Shown: positions 45,601 through 56,629 of the stretch, piece after piece
Position numbering within the stretch: position 1 is the stretch's first letter
How the letters are laid out: the number at the start of each line of letters is the position of its first letter
NCBI GenBank assembly: GCA_036346275.1
Contig: CM070718.1
Location: 56,238,188 to 56,302,187 of the forward strand
DNA: 64,000 bases
Direction of reading: 5' to 3'
From: Otatea glauca
Taxonomy: Eukaryota > Streptophyta > Magnoliopsida > Poales > Poaceae
Notes under the pieces: generated by a model
What the model was told of the DNA's origin: nothing
Database searches by the model: none
What the model saw: only the letters and a program-made list of their open reading frames with translations
Made by a program: the position numbers and the translations under genes

Positions 45601-45720
45601 TTCTATTATCGTTGAGTATGATGTGATATGTACCAATGTTGAGCTGTGTGCACTAGCGTTGATCCTGGGACTAGTGCGGTAAACACAGTGGGTTCGAATC
45701 AGTGGATTCGGGTCCTCACA
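42696..45720 (+). repeat. 3' LTR of element C (3025 bp)
   Basis: Same ends as the 5' LTR. TATA CTATTTAAG at 43376-43384; CTCTGCAGAG at 45008-45017; hairpin at 45339-45356. The GC-rich part (43000-43850) differs from the 5' copy mostly at CAG/CCAG sites; the rest is nearly the same. Confidence 0.94.
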
Positions 45721-45725
45721 AGACT

Positions 45726-47019
45726 TGATGGCAGTGCGAGGCTTGAATAAGATATCGAAAGCTCCTAGCTCGACCGCCCATTTTGCAATTCTCCCAGTGG
45801 CCTCCTGGTTGTGAAGTATATCTCCTATTGGGAAGGAGGTGACCACCGAAATAGTATGCTCTTGAAAGTAGTGCTTGAGTTTGCGAAATGTCAGGAGGAC
45901 AGCATACAATAATTTTTGCACTTGCGGATACCGCACCTTGGATTCGCTCAGGACTTCGCTGACGAAGTAGACCGGGTGTTGGATCTTCTGCACGTGGCCT
46001 GGCTCCTCCCTTTCTATGACGACCGCGGCGCTGACTACATGAGTTGTTGCCGCGATGTAAAGTAGTAGAGGCTCCTCCAGCATCGGTGAAACTAAGACTA
46101 GGGGCGTCGTCAGGAAGGTCTTCAAGTCTTCAAACGCCTGATGTGCCTCTGGAGTCCACTGGAACTTGTCCTGCTTCTTGAGGAGTTTAAAGAAAGGCAT
46201 ACCTCGTATACCCAGTCGGGAAATGAATCTGCTGAGTGCGGCCATGCATCCTGTAAGCTTCTGGACGTCCTTTTGGCAAGTCGGCGGTTCCATTTTTGAT
46301 ATGGCCCTGATCTTCTCTAGGTTGGCCTCGATGCCTCGCTGTGATACGATAAACCCGAGCAGTTTTCCCGAAGATACTCCGAAAACGCACTTCTCGGGAT
46401 TAAGCTTCATGCTAAAAACCCTTAGACTCTCGAACGTCTCGGTCAGGTTGGCAATAAGGTCCTTCCTTTCTCTAGTCTTCACCACGACATCATCCACGTA
46501 TGCTTCCACATTGCGCCAGAGCTGGGCATGAAAACACCGATGTATTGCGCGCTGGTACGTTGCACCAGCATTTTTCAATCCGAACGCCATCGTGGTATAG
46601 CAAAAGGCTCCGAAAGGCGTGATGAATGAATTTTTGATGTGATCTTCCGCTTTTAGGCGAATTTGGTGGTACCCTGAGTAAGCATCGAGAAAGCTCAGAA
46701 TTTCGCACCCGGCGGTCGAGTCAACCACCTGATCAATTCGAGGTAGCCCAAAGGGATCCTTCGGACATGCCTTATTGAGATCAGAATAATCAACGCACAT
46801 GCGCCAAGTTTTATTCTTCTTTTGCACTAATACAGGGTTTGCCAACCAATCGACGTGATACACTTCTTTGATAAAACCTGCAGCTAAAAGCTTGGTGATC
46901 TCCTGCTTGATGGCGTTTCGGCGGTCCGGAGCGAATCGCCGAAGCTTTTGCTTGATTGGCTTTGCCTTTTCGTCGACGTGCAGTGAATGCTCGATCTCCT
47001 CCCTTGGAACACCCGGCAT
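45726..47019 (-). pseudogene. pol: Element D reverse transcriptase and first RNase H
   Basis: Minus strand from MPGVPREEIEH: KQKLRRFAPDRR, GFIKEVYHVDWLANPVLVQKK, PFGLPRIDQVVDSTAG, LSFLDAYSGYHQIRLK, MAFGLKNAGATYQR, the catalytic YVDDVVVK, LNPEKCVFGVSSGKLLG, CMAALSRFISRLG, then the first RNase H (EPLLLYIAATTHVVSAAVV, HPVYFVSEVLSESKVRYPQVQKLLYAVL) and IAKWAVELGAFDI. The frame is uninterrupted to the C insertion, so this is the best-preserved pol module in the window. The protein is cut by element C inside the RNase H linker. Confidence 0.94.
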
Positions 47020-47082
47020 GTCGGATGGTTTCCAGGCAAAGATGTCCTTGTTAGCCTGGAGAAAGGTGACGAGCGCACCTTC

Positions 47083-47703
47083 CTATTTGTCCTCGAGCCC
47101 TGTCCCGATCAAAGTCGTCTTAGACAGATCGAGCGGGTCAAGAATGATTCTCTTGGTTCCTTCGTCGGGCTTCATACCTGACGTGGCCTGCTTCTTATAC
47201 GGGACGTCGCCTTCTTCCCGCAGCGTAGCAGCTTCTTCCTGGATTTTCTTTGTCTTGGCGGTCGCCTCCTGCAACTCAACGAGTTCGTGGTTCTCTCGGT
47301 CGCATTGCAAGGATTGCTTGATGTCACTGCGGACCGTGATGACGCCTTTGGGTCCCGGCATCTTCATCACCAGATAGGTGTAATGTGGGACGGCCATGAA
47401 TCTGGCCAGATCGGGCCTCCCCAAGATAGCGTGGTACGCCGTCTCGAAATCGGCCACCTCGAAACTTACGTGCTCGGTCCGGTCGTTGTCCTTTGTACCG
47501 AAAGTGACGGGCAAAGAAATCTGCCCGAGTGGAAACGAAGACGCCCCAGGGATCACTCCATGGAACGGCTGAGTGCTCGGCCTTAGCTCGGAGCGGGGAA
47601 TGTTCATATCGTCGAGGGTTTTGGCGAACAGGACATTGAGCCCACTCCCGCCATCGATCAAGACCTTCCTTAACTTCACGCTGCGAATAACATGGTCAAG
47701 CAC
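47083..47703 (-). pseudogene. pol: Element D protease
   Basis: VLIDGGSGLNVLF carries the DGGS-type aspartic protease active site of the Tat lineage. GRPDLARFMAVPHYTYLVMKMPGPKGVITV follows, then a charged linker to RT. Protease would cut the polyprotein. A stop at 47083 precedes the RT frame start by about 60 bases, so a frame change lies between them. Confidence 0.88.
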
Positions 47704-49700
47704 TAGAGGAACTTACGGATGTAGAACCGGTTGGGGTGATCCGAAAGCGGTAAAGGTGATCGGTACCTCGGACCACTTTAAATATTTGGGGTTCTTGGTT
47801 CCACGCATTTATCTCTGAGCAGTAGCTTTGCTTTCGCTTGGACTCGTATCCGGTGGAGCCCCCATAAATGTAATTCAACTCGAGCTCGGGCTCTTGAAAA
47901 TTGTCCTCACCGGGAGGGTCCTTCTTCTTGGCAGCCTCATCCTTCACTGGAGCTGGTTGCCTGTGGCTTTCATGCGCAAAACGCTTCAGAGTGAAGCAGT
48001 CCTTGGCCACGTGCTTTCCCTTTTGGTGGAAAGGGCAGATCGCCTCCATGATAGAATTATAGTCGGGTGCCTCCCTCTGTGGGGCTCGGGGCTGGTCACG
48101 GTCGGTTACTGCGACTAGCTCCTCGCCTTTCCGCTTCTTATCTCTGTGCTTGGAGGACTTGGGCTTGTCACCTTTGTTCTTCTGCTGAGGCGATCCTCTT
48201 GGAGCTCGGCTAGGGCGTCTGAGGCCGTGGCGTAGCGATCGGCCAGTGCAAACATCTCCTTCACTGAGGTTGGGGGTTTCCTGGATATTTTCTTGATTAG
48301 ATCAGGATCACTTACCCCTTTTTGGAAGGCCGCCACTAGCACCGCTTGAGACCGTCCACAGCGGTGTTCTTACGCATGAAGCGCGAATGAAATCTCTCAG
48401 CGTCTTGTCCTTCTTCTGGTGAAGCTGATATAGGTCCCACGGGGTACCAGGCGTCTCGTAGGTTCTCTGGAAGTTCGCGATAAACTGATCGCAGAGGTCG
48501 CTCCAGGAATCCACCGAGTTCGCCGAAAGTCCTGTGAGCCATGCTTGACTCGATGAGGTGAGATTGACTGGCAGATAATTCGCCATCACGTTTTGGTTTC
48601 CTCTGGCTGCTTTGACCGCCAGGGTGTAGACCTGCATCCAAGCTTACGGATCTCGCACCCCATCAAACTTTATGATGCCATTGGGGTTGAAACCTTCGGG
48701 CCAAACCACTCGGCGCAACCGGGGAGTGAACGCCCGGATCCCATCAATAGATCTCTCATCATGATGAGAGGGAGACCGGCGTGGCGAGCTCTGGCTCGGC
48801 GATTGTCTTCAACGCGCCGGAGCGAAGTTCGGCGCGGCGAGCTCATGGCTCGACAGTCATCGTTGTTCTGACCCCGGCGATGATAGTCTCTATGGTCATC
48901 GCGGTCATCGTACCTCTGATCACTTCGTCGAACACGGCCGGAGCAGAAACGCTCATAGTCGTCGTGGCGCTCGCGTTGCTCTTCCTCGTCCCGCTCCTGC
49001 CGTCTGGCGGTGATGTCTTGGCGGAGGTCGCGGTTGATAATTCGGCGAGCATTGCCGAGTGGTGGCATATGGCGCCATTGCCGGTGTCCGTGGTTGCGAT
49101 CCATTGCTGGCGACACGAGTAGCCGCGTGGGAGCGCGAGTGCGCTTCACCTACCTGCTTTTCCTGATTCTGCTGGATTGCTGCCACCGTCACCATGGCCT
49201 TGATCTGGGCCACGATCGTGGCTGTCGGGCTGTCCGATGCAATCATCGGGTCCAGCGTGTCGACAAGCGTCTTGGAGGCGACGACGTTCTGCATCGACGT
49301 GCGAAAGACGGATTGGTCTCCCAACCTGGACTGCAGGATGTCCTCGCGGACATTGCGGCCGCGCGATCGAAGTGATTGCACCTGCACCTCCTTACCCTTA
49401 CGAAGACGGTCTTCCTCCGCAGCCTCTTGGTGTTTTTGATGGAGATCGGTCCTCTGCTCCTCGATCGCGAAGACGCCATAAAAATCGCAGCAGTTCCTCA
49501 CAATGCCGACTTGTTTTCTGGATGAGTCTGAGCGGCATACCTGAGATGGGTTGGCCTAATCTTTACCAGATTGAATCTGGTTTTGGACCAGGCAGACAAG
49601 CTCTCCGCGCGCGTCTGCGATGAAGTCGAGCTTCGGCGAAGGCTGGCGGAGATGAAGGTGGCGATGAATCAGCCCATTCTTTGCCATCGAGTGCAGTAGG
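47704..49700 (-). pseudogene. gag: Element D gag
   Basis: From the minus strand: an Arg/Asp-rich N-terminal region (49501-48670), the gag domain in 48637-48380 (AWMQVYTLAVKAA, YLPVNLTSSSQAWLTGL, WSDLCDQFIANFQRTYE, LHQKKDKTLRDFIR), VAAFQKGVSDPDL and PTSVKEMFALADRYATASDA (48340-48200), and a zinc-binding CPFHQKGKHVAKDC near 48035. The GC-rich N-terminal part reads open on several frames; frame changes occur near 48690, 48340 and 48100. Confidence 0.82.
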
Positions 49701-49718
49701 AAAAGATTATAGCGCTTC

Positions 49719-49737
49719 CCCTACCTGGCGCGCCAAC
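49719..49737 (-). other. Primer binding site region of element D
   Basis: The minus strand reads GTTGGCGCGCCAGGTAGGG directly after the LTR end, the form commonly seen in Tat elements. Confidence 0.72.
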
Positions 49738-50111
49738 TGTCGACTTTTGTAGCCAGCAATAAAATTACGGGGTAGGCGCTAGATCTCAAACTCGAAGGTC
49801 ACATCAGACAAGGGATTAGACAGGTTCAGGCCCTCAACGATGGAGGTAATACCCTAATCCTGTGTGCTAGGATTGTACGGATCTCTTGGATCCAAGGATG
49901 CTCAAAGCGCAATGTGCTCTGGGCGATATGAGGTGTGCTATGCTCTAAGGATTGATTATTCTCTCTACGTTGTCACCCGCCCTCTCCCTTATATAGCGGG
50001 GGTCGTGGCGGCTTACAGAGTTCTGATCAGTTACAGGATAGAGTTTACATCTTTATCTACCCTATTAACGACTCGGGTTACAACCATATCCTTTATATCC
50101 AAATACATATA
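49738..50111 (-). repeat. 5' LTR of element D, portion left of the G insertion
   Basis: Matches 22338-22735 of the 3' LTR, with one deletion of about 25 bases near 50030. TATA box (minus strand) at 49986-49997. Confidence 0.92.
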
Positions 50112-50830
50112 AGTAAGGACCCGAACCCACCGATTCGAACCCACTGTGTTTACCGCACTAGTCCCAGGATCAACGCTAGTGCACACAGCTCAACATCGGC
50201 ACATATCACATTATACTCAATGATAATAGAATATTACTCCATTTATTGATATAGCTAAGTGTACGATCTTATGACCGACTTACATTATTAAGCCACGCAG
50301 GGCAAAACTGGAAATATAAGCTAAGAATTAAGCAGCGGAAAGTATAAAACGTAGATAGCTCATCAGTTCACCACAGGCAACCGACAAGGCTCGGACCCTA
50401 ATGACTCGTGTCCTCCTGGAACTCCTCCTCCAACATAGGTGTAGATTCTTCGACTGTTGATTATTTTTGTTGACAAGGGTGAGTACTTAAAGCACTCAAC
50501 AAGTTGTGCACAGAATGCATTTCTATGTAACTATATGCAAGGCTTATTCCAATGGATAGGCTATCATGGCTATTTTACAATAAGCAGCATTTGTGAACAA
50601 ATATAATAAATAGAGTGTAAAGACCGTAAAACAAATAACAATAATAGATAGGTTCAGCATTTCTCAAGTAAACCAAGTTTCCAATTCTAAGTCAAATTCC
50701 ATCTTCCACATGGCATTCCGCCACCCCAACGAAGTTGTCCATTTAATTAAGCTAACCCTTAACTGTAATTCCCGAGCATTGCTCAATACCGCGAGCACGG
50801 CTATCCGAATAGTTTCACACTCTGCAGAGG
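50112..50830 (-). repeat. 3' LTR fragment of element G
   Basis: Corresponds to the last 700 bases of the LTR, up to and including CTCTGCAGAG (50820-50829), where it joins gag sequence. Confidence 0.9.
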
Positions 50831-50832
50831 TT

Positions 50833-51047
50833 GTTCTGAGCTGCATGGTTGTTGTTGGTTGCTGCTACATTGGTCATCTGTTGCATCTGCTGCATCATAG
50901 TCTGCATTAGTTAGTCTGCTGCAAGAAAGCGCTCCCAAATTCTGCATGTCCACTTTGGCGGTGGTGGTTGGGGATGGCCTCCATCATTGGGGTTGTCATT
51001 CGCGTAGTCCACTTCGAAGCACCGTTGGTTCCACGAGTATTCACCAT
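50833..51047 (-). pseudogene. gag: Element G gag, N-terminal fragment
   Basis: ATG at 51047 (MVNTRGTNGAS) as in element C. After small frame changes the Gln/Met-rich stretch QTMMQQMQQMTN is readable, then the gene ends at the deletion junction near 50833. The gag core is lost. Confidence 0.85.
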
Positions 51048-51334
51048 CTGATGATTGCCTCTTGGGTTAGGAAAGGTAGATGTAGCATAGATAAGAAGCA
51101 AGAATTTCTAAAGCGGGGAAGATAGGCAATACCCAACTGAAATAATTCTTTATTTATTCTTGGTATGGCTGCTTATAAAAGCCTACAAGCTTTGCAACAC
51201 ATACTGCACACTCAGCATTACAAAGAAGCAAACTAAACATGAAACCTTAACGTCTACTAAAAGGTAAAGACAAAACTTAAAGACGCGACTCAACACTCGA
51301 ATCTCAACACAACTCCAAGACTGACTCTCACTCA

Positions 51335-52083
51335 TCCAGCCACCCTGGCTGAGACTGATCCGGTGCATACACCGGCGGGTGGGCTGGCATAGGAGCGAAC
51401 CAATCCTGATGACCTACTGACGGCTCCTCAGCAACAACAGGGTCTGCACTCCCCTATGGCTCCCACTCTCGCTCCTGTAGATCCTCCTAGGACTCCTCAG
51501 CTAGCTCCTGAGCTCCTCGGGTCACGCGCTCCAACTCATCCTCAACCCCCTCTAGAGCCTCTCCTAGCTCGGTGATCATTCCGATAGCTGCAGCACGGGT
51601 CTCCTCAAGCTCCTGCTCCGGCACTCTGAGTGCCTCATACCATCTCCGGCTCATGAGTGGTCTCTCTCATATGCTCCTCCTGGGCAAGGGCGAACTCCGC
51701 AAGGTGTATTGCAGTAGCACACTCGTCCTCCACGATCTGTCGGCGTCGGCATGCTTGCACATCAGGGTGAAGTCGAAACACTGAGTCGTGAAGCTCGTTG
51801 GCGTAGTCGCGGCAGACACGGCGAAGAGCAAGTCGGGCAACCTCCTGGATCGCAACCTCGTACGAGAATCTTCTGGCGGAGATATTGATTGGCTTGCTAG
51901 CTTCCTCGTTCTCCCGAGCGTAGATGATCAGCTTGCAAACAAATCCTCGGTGAACACCATTAACGGTCCAGATGCCTCCTCGGTAAAGCGGACGATAAAA
52001 GCCTCAAAGCGTCTGAAGAACTCTCCACAGCTCCAAGGCGTAGCCACCTGCTGACTCCTCAAAGGTCGGAACGATCGGCATCT
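51335..52083 (-). pseudogene. Pre-gag ORF of element G
   Basis: Minus strand, beginning with MPIVPTFEESAGGY (ATG 52083). Then FEAFIVRFTEEASG; EVARLALRRVCRDYANELHD, SVFRLHPDVQACRRRQIVED, CATAIHLAEFALAQEEHMRE; after a frame change YEALRVPEQELEETRAAAIG, a charged helical stretch, and VYAPDQSQPGWLDE with TGA near 51335. Element C has the same protein in worse shape. Two in-frame TAG stops interrupt the charged stretch. There is no known domain. The heptad-like Glu/Leu spacing suggests coiled coil; the Pro-rich tail is strongly conserved between C and G. Confidence 0.65.
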
Positions 52084-52278
52084 GCTTCACAAGAACTTTG
52101 AATAAGTTCTCCACCCGAAACGGCAAGTAAACGGTAAATTCAGCAAAGGCGAGAAGTAGAGAATGAGATGAGTCAAGAGTGTTTTGATAGTCAAATTTAA
52201 ATTTTCCTTTAGAAAATAGTTTTGGACACAACCTGGACTTCTCCATACTATCTAGGGCCAAGACCTACAGTCAGTATG

Positions 52279-52289
52279 CTCGATACCAC
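52279..52289 (-). other. Primer binding site of element G
   Basis: The minus strand reads TGGTATCGAGC, as in element C. Confidence 0.68.
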
Positions 52290-52292
52290 ATC

Positions 52293-55200
52293 TGAAGGAC
52301 CGAATCACCGATTCGAACCCATGTGTTTACGCACTAGTCCCAAGATCAACGCTAGTGCACACAGCTCAACATCGGTACATATCACATTATACTCAACGAT
52401 AATAGAATATTACTCCATTTATTGATATAGCTAAGTGTATGATCTTATGACCGACTTACATTATTAAGCCACGCAGGGCAAAACTGGAAATATAAGCTAA
52501 GAATTAAGCAGCGGAAAGTAGAAAACGTAGATAGCTCATCAGTTCACCACAGGCAACCGATAAGGCTCAGACCCTAATGACTCGTGTCCTCCTGGAACTC
52601 CTCCTCCAACACAGGTGTAGATTCTTCGACTGTTGATTATTGTTGTTGGCAAGGGTGAGTACTTAAAGCACTCAACAAGTTGTGCACAGAATGCATTTCT
52701 ATGTAACTATATGTAAGGCTTATTCCAATGGATAGGCTATCATGGCTATTTTGCAATAAGCAGCATTTGTGAACAAATATAATAAATAGAGTGTAAAGAC
52801 CGTAAAACAAATAACAATAATAGATAGGTTCAGCATTTCTCAAGTAAACCAAGTTTCCAATTCTAAGTCAAATTCCATCTTCCACATGGCATTCCGCCAT
52901 CCCAACGAAGTTGTCCATTTAATTAAGCTAACCCTTAACTATAATTCCCGAGTATTGCTCAATACCGCGAGCATGGCTATCCGAATAGTTTCACACTCTG
53001 CAGAGGTTATGCACTTTACCCACGCGATACAACCAAACACCACCAAGGCGAGTGATTATAACAAAGCCTTTACAATGCGCTGACTTAACCCGGTACCACC
53101 CGCTAAGGTTTCAACACTGGTGGGACTGGTTACCACATCCAGGGCCCCCCTCTTGCGCCATGTGAATTACTCCATAACTCGGGAACTCACACCAACCACG
53201 ATAGTACCAAAATTAGGACATTACAAATTAATCAGCTAGGCTGGCCCACACCAGACATGTGGTTGCATGATTGACTTAGGTCAAAGGCTTGCAAGGTTAA
53301 GTCCTTAGAGTGATCAAGGCAAGACATCCACATTCCCTCTGCCCATCAGGCCCACCTTGGCATACTCGCCCCTTGTCACTTGCCGCAATTTAAGTGAATA
53401 TCACCCAATTGATTACCAAGCACCACGTGCCATCAACAATTCAACATCGTTGCGTGACATGACTCGCCACAACAACTCAATCTCATCGTGTGATCTCACA
53501 TGACACACAAGTTCATAACATCGTTCCATATTCCATTAGTCAAGATTAATTATCAATGATTCAATCACATGTGATGACGTGGCATGGCTAAGCAACTAAT
53601 ACGGTCTAACCATCCCATGTTGATTATTATTACTAACCAACCATAATGAACCAATCTAGGGTGACAATAGATCATGGCATACAATGACAAGGTATGGTGT
53701 AGATGAAATTGGTATAATAGCTAAGCCCAATTTAATTTGAAACAACTATACACTTGAAATAATATGCAATAGGGTAAAACAAATATAGCAATTTTATAAA
53801 CATGGGTTCAACATGATCAAAGCACAACTTGCCTTGTAATAGGTCCTGATCTTGATCTGGAGCTTGCTCTTGAGTTGTTGAATCTTCCTCCGAAGCGTCG
53901 CACAATTCAACGTCTACGCGTACCGAAGGAGAAAAGCAAATAAATACCAAAACAGAGATAAAATGAACTCCAAAAATCAAATAAAATTCACCATTAAATA
54001 TAGCTTAATTTTAGAAATTTTTAGAAATTTGAATCACTCAAATCCGAGTTAACATGCAAAAGTTATAGCCTTTGGAAGTTTTGAATAAATACTGAAATTT
54101 AGAAAAATCAGAATTAACAGAATTATTTTTAAACTGAAAAACCGATTTATGACTTCAGCGTGACCTCATGATAACGTTAGCATCGTAGAATTTTCAATTG
54201 AATTATTTTCCAATTGAAAATGCAATTATGACGCAAGCATGACGTCAGCCTTGATCTGGAACCAATCAGAACGCGACACGTGTCTCGGTGTATGGGTGAG
54301 TCCACGGCGTCCAGTCGGTTCACCATGAGACGCGGTCCACGGCGCCTCGACCTCTGCGCTGACACGGCGGCGCCCGATTGGTCCACGCCGCGGCTCGATC
54401 GGCCCGATGAAGGCGGATCGAGCGGCCACCGATCCTCACGGCGTGGCGGTCGTCAACGAAGGTTTAGATCCGAGGGCCCAGAGCTTTTGGATCCGGTGAT
54501 GGAGGCGCGACGGCGGAACTCCACCGGCAACGAAGAAGACGACCTGGTCGACGGCTCCTTGGCGCTTCCCCGACGAGGTGAAGTTGCGGCTCTGGCTTGG
54601 AACGGGGAGACGAATCCGGATCTGGTTTTACCACGGCGGAACACGTCCTAGAGCCAACGGAATTCCGCGAAAACCCTCGTCGGCGCTCGCGACAACCTCC
54701 GATGAGCCCTTGCGATGAAGCGACGGCGATTCCAGCGACGGTGAGAGGGGAAGAAGAAGAGGCGCAGCTGAGACCTCGGGGCGGGGTCCGCGGCTTAAAT
54801 AGCCCCCTCGACGTCCGTGTCCTAGGCGGAGTCCTTCCCGTACGCGGCGGTGCAGTCCGAGTCCGACACAGCGACGAGTCCCGGAGAAGACGGAGTCTCG
54901 ACCATCCACGCGTCGTGAATCGGACGGACACTCGCGCGCATGACGTGGTGAAATCCGAGCCCTCCACGCGACACGATCCAACGAATCACACTTGCTGGCG
55001 ACGCGGACAACTCTCGAGCGCACGATCAAGATCAACGGCTCAGATCAAAAGCGGCTAGGGTTTACGGAGATGGGCTGACTTGGGCCGCCCGAAGCGGGCC
55101 TCACGCGCACAGTATTGGGCTTTGGCCCAACACTGTTCAAAAGGATTTTGAAACCTTATTAATTTAAATAATTCTAGAAATTCACTTAATTGGTTTTAAG

Positions 55201-55452
55201 CAAATAAATTGTCAGGAAAAATCCCGAAAAAATCTCAAAAATACTTTGAGACATTCTGGACTTAAATAAAATATTTTTGGCAAAACTTTACTTTAACTTT
55301 GCATAAATTTAAATAGTTTTCAATAAAAGGCCAAAACACTTAATTTGCAATTAATTTAAATAAATCCAGAAAAATCCAAATAAATTCCAGAAAAATCATA
55401 AAATGCACAAATGTCAATAAAATACTATTTAGGCAAATTTTGGGATGTTACA
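52293..55452 (-). repeat. 5' LTR of element G (3160 bp)
   Basis: Minus strand TGTAACATCCC at 55452 to the end near 52293. TATA CTATTTAAG at 54802-54794, TGACGTCA at 54240-54247, CTCTGCAGAG at 52996-53005, hairpin GTGAGTACTTAAAGCACTC at 52655-52673. The GC-rich 54290-55060 region differs from LTR C, so G is a diverged subfamily. Confidence 0.92.
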
Positions 55453-55598
55453 ATATAACTGTCCATAAGGTGTGCCCCCTTTCGTGCGGTAGCAGTGCTT
55501 GGCGTGGGGCTCATCCTTTGGGCCTTCTATTTGGGCCCATCTCCTCCTTAGGCGATACTGGGCCGGTCCTGAAGATACTTGGTTCCATATATTCCACA
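55453..55598 (-). repeat. 5' LTR of element D, portion right of the G insertion
   Basis: Matches 22728-22870 of the 3' LTR and ends at ATTCCACA, followed by ACTAC, the right-hand target duplication of D. Confidence 0.92.
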
Positions 55599-56542
55599 AC
55601 TACGATCAGGAAAGCATTCCGAATGGGCTTCTATTGGTCGACGGTACTCCAGGACGCTCGGGACTCCAGGATCCTCTAGACCATACCCCTCGCATGTCCG
55701 TTCTCAACCTGGGGCCTCAACATCCTTGGCCCTTCCCTCATGCGGTCGGGGGAAAGAAGTTCCTGTTTGTCGCCATCGACACCTTCACAAAGTAGATCGA
55801 AGCCAAGCCAGTCTCGGCTATCACGGCTCAAGCAGCGGTAAGGTTTTTCCGCTCTTTTGTCGTTACAAGGTATGGGGTCCCTTCCAGGATCATCACCAAC
55901 AATGGGACATAGTTCACCAGCGAACTGTTCCAAGAATACTGTGAAGACAGGGGAACCAAGGTCTGCTATTCCTCGGTAAGTCATCCCCAGAGCAACGGAG
56001 CGGTCGAGCATGCCAACGAACAAATCGTCCAGGGCATTAAGAAGCGAGTCTTCGACGAGCTTAAGCGACGGGGCTAGACCTGGGTGGATGAGCTTCCCAC
56101 CGTTCTCTGGTCCATCCGCACCACACCGAGCCGAGCGACAGGGGCAACGCCTTCCAGCTCGTTTTCGGTGCTAAGGCCGTCCTGCCCCCGAGGTCACGTT
56201 GGGCTCTACTAGGGTTAGCTCGGTTGACCAGGTCGATCTCGAGCGAGAATGGTCTCTTGAGCTCGCCCTTGCGAGAACGTGCCATGCGCTACTACGGTCG
56301 GCGCATTACGCAAGCGCAGCGAGCATGCCTCTCGTCAGACGACCGGGGAGCTCCTTGTTGGGGATCTGGTCTTAAGACGGATTCAGGACCGGTCCAACAC
56401 TAACAAGCTTTCCCAGCATTAGGAGGGTCCCTACAGCGTCATTTTAGCAGATCACACAGGTGCTTACCGACTGGCTATGCTTGATGGCAGAGAGCTCGGA
56501 AACTCGTGGAACATTGACCAGCTCCAAAAATTTTATGTCTGA
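55599..56542 (+). pseudogene. pol: Element E integrase
   Basis: Resumes where 22337 stopped: TTIRKAFRMGFYWSTVLQDA, then WPFPHAVGGKKFLFVAIDTFTK (first catalytic Asp), FFRSFVVTRYGVPSRIITNNGT, where the second catalytic Asp is Asn (codon 55898-55900). SHPQSNGAVEHANEQIVQGIKK has the third residue (E), followed by WVDELPTVLWSIRTTPSRATG, a shifted C-terminal part, and LDGRELGNSWNIDQLQKFYV with TGA at 56540-56542. In-frame TAG stops at 55793, 55910 and 56075 stand where relatives have Trp, Gln and a variable residue. Confidence 0.92.
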
Positions 56543-56629
56543 TGCTCTGTATTTTTATTTTTTTTACGATAAAATGGTTCTGCTTTACCTTCTATGCTCG
56601 TGCCGTCCTTTATGCCTCATCGTATCTCG

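Larger units (their letters stand above)
34008..45720 (+). mobile_element. Tekay/Del-type gypsy element C, full length
   Basis: Two 3.02-kb LTRs (34008-37025 and 42696-45720), both TGTAACATCCC...TCCTCACA, flank a primer binding site, a pre-gag ORF, gag, protease, RT, RNase H, integrase, chromodomain and polypurine tract in order. The target duplication AGACT is perfect (34003-34007 and 45721-45725). Length 11,713 bp. It is inserted in D's pol in the opposite direction. It is the only element complete in outline within the window. Confidence 0.96.
50112..55452 (-). mobile_element. Tekay/Del-type gypsy element G, internally deleted
   Basis: Minus strand order: 5' LTR (55452-52293), primer binding site, pre-gag ORF, start of gag, then a direct jump into the middle of the 3' LTR (50830-50112). 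The family is that of element C. The target duplication ATATA is perfect (50107-50111 and 55453-55457). The last bases of the 3' LTR (AGTAAGG instead of TGTGAGG on the plus strand) are mutated. Confidence 0.93.
22338..55598 (-). mobile_element. Tat-type Ty3/gypsy element D with nested insertions B, C and G
   Basis: Two LTR copies in the same orientation (22338-22870 and 49738-55598, the latter split by G) flank gag, protease, RT, RNase H and integrase on the minus strand. The flanking 5 bases are ACTAT (22333-22337) and ACTAC (55599-55603), a target duplication with one change. A PBS-like GGCGCGCCAGGTAGGGG stands after the 5' LTR and a G-rich polypurine tract before the 3' LTR. An antisense ORF lies between integrase and 3' LTR. 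Removing B, C and G leaves about 11 kb. Confidence 0.92.
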
